From positions 1 to 43,827 of the forward strand of contig CAZIXE010000031.1 in the NCBI GenBank assembly GCA_964543235.1: a stretch of 43,827 bases of DNA, written 5' to 3'. Made by a program: the position numbers and the translations under genes. Below the pieces are notes generated by a model. It ran no database searches. It was not told where the DNA came from and worked only from the letters and a program-made list of their open reading frames with translations. Source of the DNA: JANMMJ01 sp964543235 (GTDB taxonomy: Bacteria > Pseudomonadota > Alphaproteobacteria > Rhizobiales > Aestuariivirgaceae). Shown here in pieces: positions 40,952 to 43,827 of the stretch. Each line of letters starts with the position of its first letter. Position 1 is the first letter of the stretch.

Positions 40952-41773
40952 ATGCAGATGAATACCGTGCCCAACACGCCCGTGGCGCCCCCCTCCCCAC
41001 CGCCTGCCTCGGCGGTGCCCGCATCCTTGACGGAGGATGGCTTCCTTGGGGGCAGGTTGCGCATTCTCCAGCCGGAAAAGGGCTATCGCGCGGGTATCGA
41101 TGCGGTTTTCCTGGCCGCCTCGGTCCCCGCCGCGGCCGGCGAAACGCTGTTCGAGGCAGGCGTCGGCACCGGTGTCGCAGCCCTCTGCCTCGCCGCTCGG
41201 GTACCGGCCGTGCACGTGACCGGTATGGAGATTGCCTCCCGCTATGCGATTCTCGCCGAGGAAAACGCCAAGCGCAACGGTCTGGCGCAGAGCCTCCGGA
41301 TCATTCACGCCGATGTCAAGGAAGCCATGCGCCGCGACCTCTCGGAAATGCCCTCGCACGGTTCCTTCAGCCACGCCTTTGCAAATCCCCCCTATTTCGA
41401 GGACGGCAAGGTGACGCCGTCGCCCAGCCTGCTCAAGGCCCAGGCCCATGCCTTCGGCCCGGAAGACCTCGATCTGTGGGTGAAGGTGCTCGCCACCATG
41501 GTAACGCTCCGCGGCACCGTGACCTTCATTCATCGGGCCGAGAGCCTCGGCAAGCTTCTCGCCTCCATGGAGGGCCGATTCGGCGATATTCGCGTCGCCC
41601 CGCTCTATGCCCGCGAGGGCACCGCCGCCTCGCGCATCATCGTGCAGGGCGTCAAGGGCTCGAAGGCACCCATGCAACTGCTCCCTGGCCTCGTGCTCCA
41701 TGACAAGACCAACAGCTTCACGCCTGAGGCCGAAGCGATCCTTCGTGACGGCATGGCCTGGCGCCTGCGCTGA
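40952..41773 (+). CDS. tRNA1(Val) (adenine-N6)-methyltransferase family protein
   Basis: A 273-aa class I SAM-dependent methyltransferase. The SAM loop is EAGVGTGVAALCLA (from residue 69), and the amino-methylating catalytic motif NPPYF is at 145-149, as in TrmN6/YfiC, which modifies A37 of tRNA1(Val). The opening EDGFLGGRLRILQPEKGYRAGIDAVFLAA is diagnostic for this group. The first ~25 residues are proline-rich and variable; the start may be at 40952 or the ATG 6 bases later. A short hairpin (40931-40946) lies just before the start. The ribosome-binding site is weak. Confidence 0.87.
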   Translation: MQMNTVPNTPVAPPSPPPASAVPASLTEDGFLGGRLRILQPEKGYRAGIDAVFLAASVPAAAGETLFEAGVGTGVAALCLAARVPAVHVTGMEIASRYAILAEENAKRNGLAQSLRIIHADVKEAMRRDLSEMPSHGSFSHAFANPPYFEDGKVTPSPSLLKAQAHAFGPEDLDLWVKVLATMVTLRGTVTFIHRAESLGKLLASMEGRFGDIRVAPLYAREGTAASRIIVQGVKGSKAPMQLLPGLVLHDKTNSFTPEAEAILRDGMAWRLR

Positions 41774-41860
41774 TCGGCCCCAGCACGGGCCGGCGTACCG
41801 AAACCCATATAATTTGGCCGCAATTCAAATTAAGATGCCCCCGTGCCTGGAGGTGCCGCC

Positions 41861-42040
41861 ATGCTGAAGTTTGTGACAATCGCCCTTGCCGGTGTGCTGA
41901 CCGCAGTGACCGTCAAGCGTCTTTTCGACCAGTTTCAGGCCCAGAAGGCCCGCGTCAAGGCGAGTGCTGCACCCGCCACGCCGGCGGTGACCAAGCTGCG
42001 CCAGGACCCGCGCACCGGCATCTACTATCCCGAACAATAG
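41861..42040 (+). CDS. Small membrane protein with DPRTGIYYP tail
   Basis: A 59-aa protein. It has one hydrophobic helix at the N-terminus (about residues 2-18, LKFVTIALAGVLTAVTV), a basic linker (KRLFDQFQAQKARVK), an Ala/Pro stretch, and the ending LRQDPRTGIYYPEQ. The tail resembles short alphaproteobacterial hypothetical proteins ending in an (L/V)xxDPxTGxYxP motif; no function is known. The ATG at 41861 has TGGAGGTG at 41848-41855, an excellent ribosome-binding site; a GTG 18 bases upstream would overlap it. It lies 71 bases before glyQ. Confidence 0.75.
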   Translation: MLKFVTIALAGVLTAVTVKRLFDQFQAQKARVKASAAPATPAVTKLRQDPRTGIYYPEQ

Positions 42041-42055
42041 GCTGCGGGGATGTCC

Positions 42056-42094
42056 TTGACCGCATGCGGACCGGCCAATAGTTTGCCGGCCGCA
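42056..42094 (+). promoter_or_regulatory. Predicted glyQ promoter with inverted repeat
   Basis: TTGACC (42056-42061), 17 bp, and TAGTTT (42079-42084) form a promoter whose transcript would start near 42091. A 10-bp inverted repeat with one bulged A (TGCGGACCGGC at 42065-42075, GCCGGCCGCA at 42085-42094) brackets the -10 box. It could be an operator, or be fortuitous in GC-rich DNA. Confidence 0.4.
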
Positions 42095-42111
42095 GTCGAG
42101 GCAGGCGGTCC

Positions 42112-43020
42112 ATGGCGTTAAGCCCCACCACATCGTTTCAGGATTTGATCCTGACACTCCACCAGTATTGGGGCGAACGCGGCTGCGTCATTCTCCAGCC
42201 CTATGACATGGAAGTTGGTGCCGGCACCTTTCATCCGGCGACGACCTTGCGCTCGGTTGGGCCCCGGCCCTGGGCGGCGGCTTATGTGCAGCCGTCGCGC
42301 CGTCCGAAGGACGGCCGCTATGGCGAGAACCCCAACCGCCTGCAGCACTATTACCAGTATCAGGTGATCATCAAGCCGTCGCCGCCCGACCTCCAGGACC
42401 TCTATCTCGGCTCGCTCTATGCGATCAGCATCGATCCCCGGGTGCATGACATCCGCTTTGTCGAGGATGACTGGGAAAGCCCTACGCTCGGCGCCTGGGG
42501 GTTGGGATGGGAAGTCTGGTGCGACGGCATGGAGGTTTCGCAGTTCACCTACTTTCAGCAGGTGGGCGGGCTCGACTGCAATCCCGTCTCCGGCGAACTG
42601 ACCTACGGGCTCGAGCGCCTTGCCATGTATGTCCAGAACGTCGATAACGTCTACGATCTGAATTTCAATGGTCTTCCCGAGGGCCAGGGCCGCATCACCT
42701 ACGGCGATGTCTTCCTGCAGGCGGAGCAGGAATTCTCCCGCTACAATTTCGAGGCGGCCGACACGGACATGCTCCTCCAGCACTTCAGGGACGCCGAGCG
42801 CGAATGCCGGGCGCTGCTCCAGAAGGGGGCGAAGGAGGAGCGCCACGAACTGGCCCTGCCGGCCTATGATCAGTGCATCAAGGCCTCGCACATTTTCAAC
42901 CTGCTCGATGCCCGCGGTGTCATTTCGGTGACCGAGCGCCAGGCCTACATCCTGCGGGTGCGCGACCTGGCCAAGGGCTGTTGCGATGCCTGGAGCCGGA
43001 CGGCGGGCGGCCGCGCCTAG
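42112..43020 (+). CDS. glyQ: Glycyl-tRNA synthetase alpha subunit
   Basis: A 302-aa class II catalytic subunit of the bacterial (alpha-beta)2 glycyl-tRNA synthetase. Signature stretches are QDLILTLHQYWGERGCVILQPYDMEVGAGTFHPAT, YVQPSRRPKDGRYGENPNRLQHYYQYQVIIKPSP (motif 2 region), DDWESPTLGAWGLGWEVWCDGMEVSQFTYFQQ and GELTYGLERLAMY (motif 3). Length is normal. The beta subunit gene glyS is not downstream in the window: the next gene is convergent. The glyQ stop and the stop of that gene share the palindrome CTAG. Confidence 0.97.
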   Translation: MALSPTTSFQDLILTLHQYWGERGCVILQPYDMEVGAGTFHPATTLRSVGPRPWAAAYVQPSRRPKDGRYGENPNRLQHYYQYQVIIKPSPPDLQDLYLGSLYAISIDPRVHDIRFVEDDWESPTLGAWGLGWEVWCDGMEVSQFTYFQQVGGLDCNPVSGELTYGLERLAMYVQNVDNVYDLNFNGLPEGQGRITYGDVFLQAEQEFSRYNFEAADTDMLLQHFRDAERECRALLQKGAKEERHELALPAYDQCIKASHIFNLLDARGVISVTERQAYILRVRDLAKGCCDAWSRTAGGRA

Positions 43021-43827
43021 GCCGACAGCGCTTCCACGCTGTTCTCCGCGATGAGCTGCAGCACCTTGGCCTGCGGCATCGCCTTGCCGAACAGGTATCC
43101 CTGTCCCTGGTCGCAACCCGATTCGAGCAGCGATTGCGCTTGCGCCTCGCTTTCGATGCCCTCGGCCGTGGTATGCAGCCCCAGTCCTTGCGACAGGCTG
43201 AGGATGGCGTTGACGATCACTGCATCGACGTCGCCCATTTCGATGGCACCCACGAAGGATCGGTCGATTTTGAGATTGTCGAAGGCGAACTCGCGCAGGT
43301 GGTAGAGGCTCGAATAACCGGTGCCAAAATCGTCGATGGCGATGCGCACACCGGCATCGCGCAAGGCCTGCAGCGTCTCCCGGGCAAGCATCCTGTCCTC
43401 GGCAAGGCAGCTCTCGGTAATCTCGATCTCGAGCCGGCGCGGCGACAGCCCCGTCTCGCCAAGCACGTTGAGGATTCTGAGACCCACCAGCTTGTCGCGG
43501 AACTGCACCGCCGACAGGTTGAAGGCAAGCTTCAGGTGCTCCGGCCATTCTGTGGCGTCGCGGCAGGCAATGCGCAGCAGGTGATCGCTGAGCGCAACGA
43601 TGAGTCCGCAGTCTTCCGCAATCGCGATGAACTCGTCCGGGGCGATGTCCCCGAGTTCCGGATCGTGCCACCGCGCCAGCGCCTCGAAACCCACCACTTC
43701 GTTGCTGCGCAGATCGACGAGCGGCTGATAGTGCGGCTGGATGCGGCCATCGGCAATGGCATCGGCGAGCCGCCACGGCTCCGAACTCGGGTTAATGGCG
43801 ATTTCCAGTTGACACGAGGCATGATTC
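43017..43827 (-). CDS. EAL-domain c-di-GMP phosphodiesterase, C-terminal part (partial)
   Basis: The frame is open from the window edge to the TAG at 43017-43019, 269 codons, and covers a full EAL domain. The start is outside the window. EAL-domain residues are kept: the entry HYQPLVDLRSNEVVGFEALARW with the catalytic glutamate, LEIEITESCL, IDDFGTGYSSL, LKIDRSF, TTAEGIES and GQGYLFGKAMP, so it should degrade c-di-GMP. The GTG usable as a start at 43697 lies inside the domain (just before FEAL) and is not the real start. What stands N-terminal (sensor, GGDEF or membrane region) cannot be seen. It converges on glyQ. Confidence 0.9.
   Translation of the reverse strand, partial: NHASCQLEIAINPSSEPWRLADAIADGRIQPHYQPLVDLRSNEVVGFEALARWHDPELGDIAPDEFIAIAEDCGLIVALSDHLLRIACRDATEWPEHLKLAFNLSAVQFRDKLVGLRILNVLGETGLSPRRLEIEITESCLAEDRMLARETLQALRDAGVRIAIDDFGTGYSSLYHLREFAFDNLKIDRSFVGAIEMGDVDAVIVNAILSLSQGLGLHTTAEGIESEAQAQSLLESGCDQGQGYLFGKAMPQAKVLQLIAENSVEALSA

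Noticed and set aside
41775..41792. CGGCCC/GGGCCG hairpin after the methyltransferase gene as a terminator
   Set aside because: Six GC pairs without a T-run; such stems are frequent by chance in this base composition.
43017..43697. Taking the GTG at 43697 as the start of the EAL gene
   Set aside because: This would begin inside the EAL domain, just before the catalytic glutamate; the frame is open and domain-like to the window edge, so the gene is 5'-truncated by the window.

Overview
The window is a chromosomal stretch of a high-GC alphaproteobacterium, most probably in the order Hyphomicrobiales (Rhizobiales). The basis is gene order and families: ctaE-DUF983-SURF1, the five-gene Fo block atpI-B-E-b'-b, dciA-dsbA-smc facing mutY, ETF-QO-TPR-ispE next to a polyprenyl diphosphate synthase and a tRNA1(Val)-type methyltransferase, and tandem glycine aptamers before gcvT-H-P. 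No phage, insertion sequence, CRISPR array, rRNA or tRNA gene was seen. Most of the window is housekeeping. The only clearly accessory module is a small toxin-antitoxin pair.

Layout. 1-4.6 kb: end of cytochrome oxidase subunit III, a strong terminator-like hairpin, DUF983 and SURF1 (oxidase assembly), threonine synthase, an M16 peptidase and a GNAT acetyltransferase. 4.7-8.1 kb: a large membrane c-di-GMP phosphodiesterase with a degenerate GGDEF domain and a histone-H1-like tail. 8.1-11.5 kb: yqgE, a DsbD-alpha-like periplasmic protein, a peroxiredoxin, then rnhA and ispH on the minus strand. 11.5-14.7 kb: a decayed reading frame and the molybdate operon modABC (minus), whose -10 box lies inside a Mo-box palindrome. 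14.7-19.5 kb: promoter, tandem glycine riboswitch and gcvT-gcvH-gcvP. 19.5-20.2 kb: Phd/VapC-type toxin-antitoxin with a 29-bp palindromic operator. 20.4-22.9 kb: ATP synthase Fo operon (minus) with its terminator and a near-consensus promoter. 23.1-26.8 kb: TetR regulator with a 20-bp perfect palindrome, then a YbhGFS-like ABC exporter. 26.8-31.4 kb: dciA-dsbA-smc (minus). 31.4-33.3 kb: mutY and an LprI-MliC-type envelope protein cut by an in-frame TAG. 33.3-35.2 kb: GFA-like protein, HAD hydrolase and a family-4-like uracil-DNA glycosylase (minus). 35.3-39.7 kb: ETF-QO, a TPR protein and ispE. 39.7-43.8 kb: polyprenyl diphosphate synthase (minus), methyltransferase, a small membrane protein, glyQ, and the C-terminal part of an EAL phosphodiesterase (minus).

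How the genes fit together. Respiration is represented by oxidase assembly, ETF-QO, the Fo sector and polyprenyl-chain synthesis for ubiquinone. ispH and ispE belong to the MEP isoprenoid pathway that supplies the polyprenyl synthase. Glycine is handled by the riboswitch-controlled cleavage system and by glyQ. Genome care is represented by smc, dciA, mutY, the uracil-DNA glycosylase and rnhA. c-di-GMP turnover is represented by two EAL proteins.

The points most worth a second look are the LprI-MliC gene with an in-frame amber codon, the phosphodiesterase with a lysine/arginine/alanine tail, the uracil-DNA glycosylase lacking two expected Fe-S cysteines, the Mo-box over the modA promoter, and the two near-perfect palindromic operators. 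No wholly new multi-gene system is evident.
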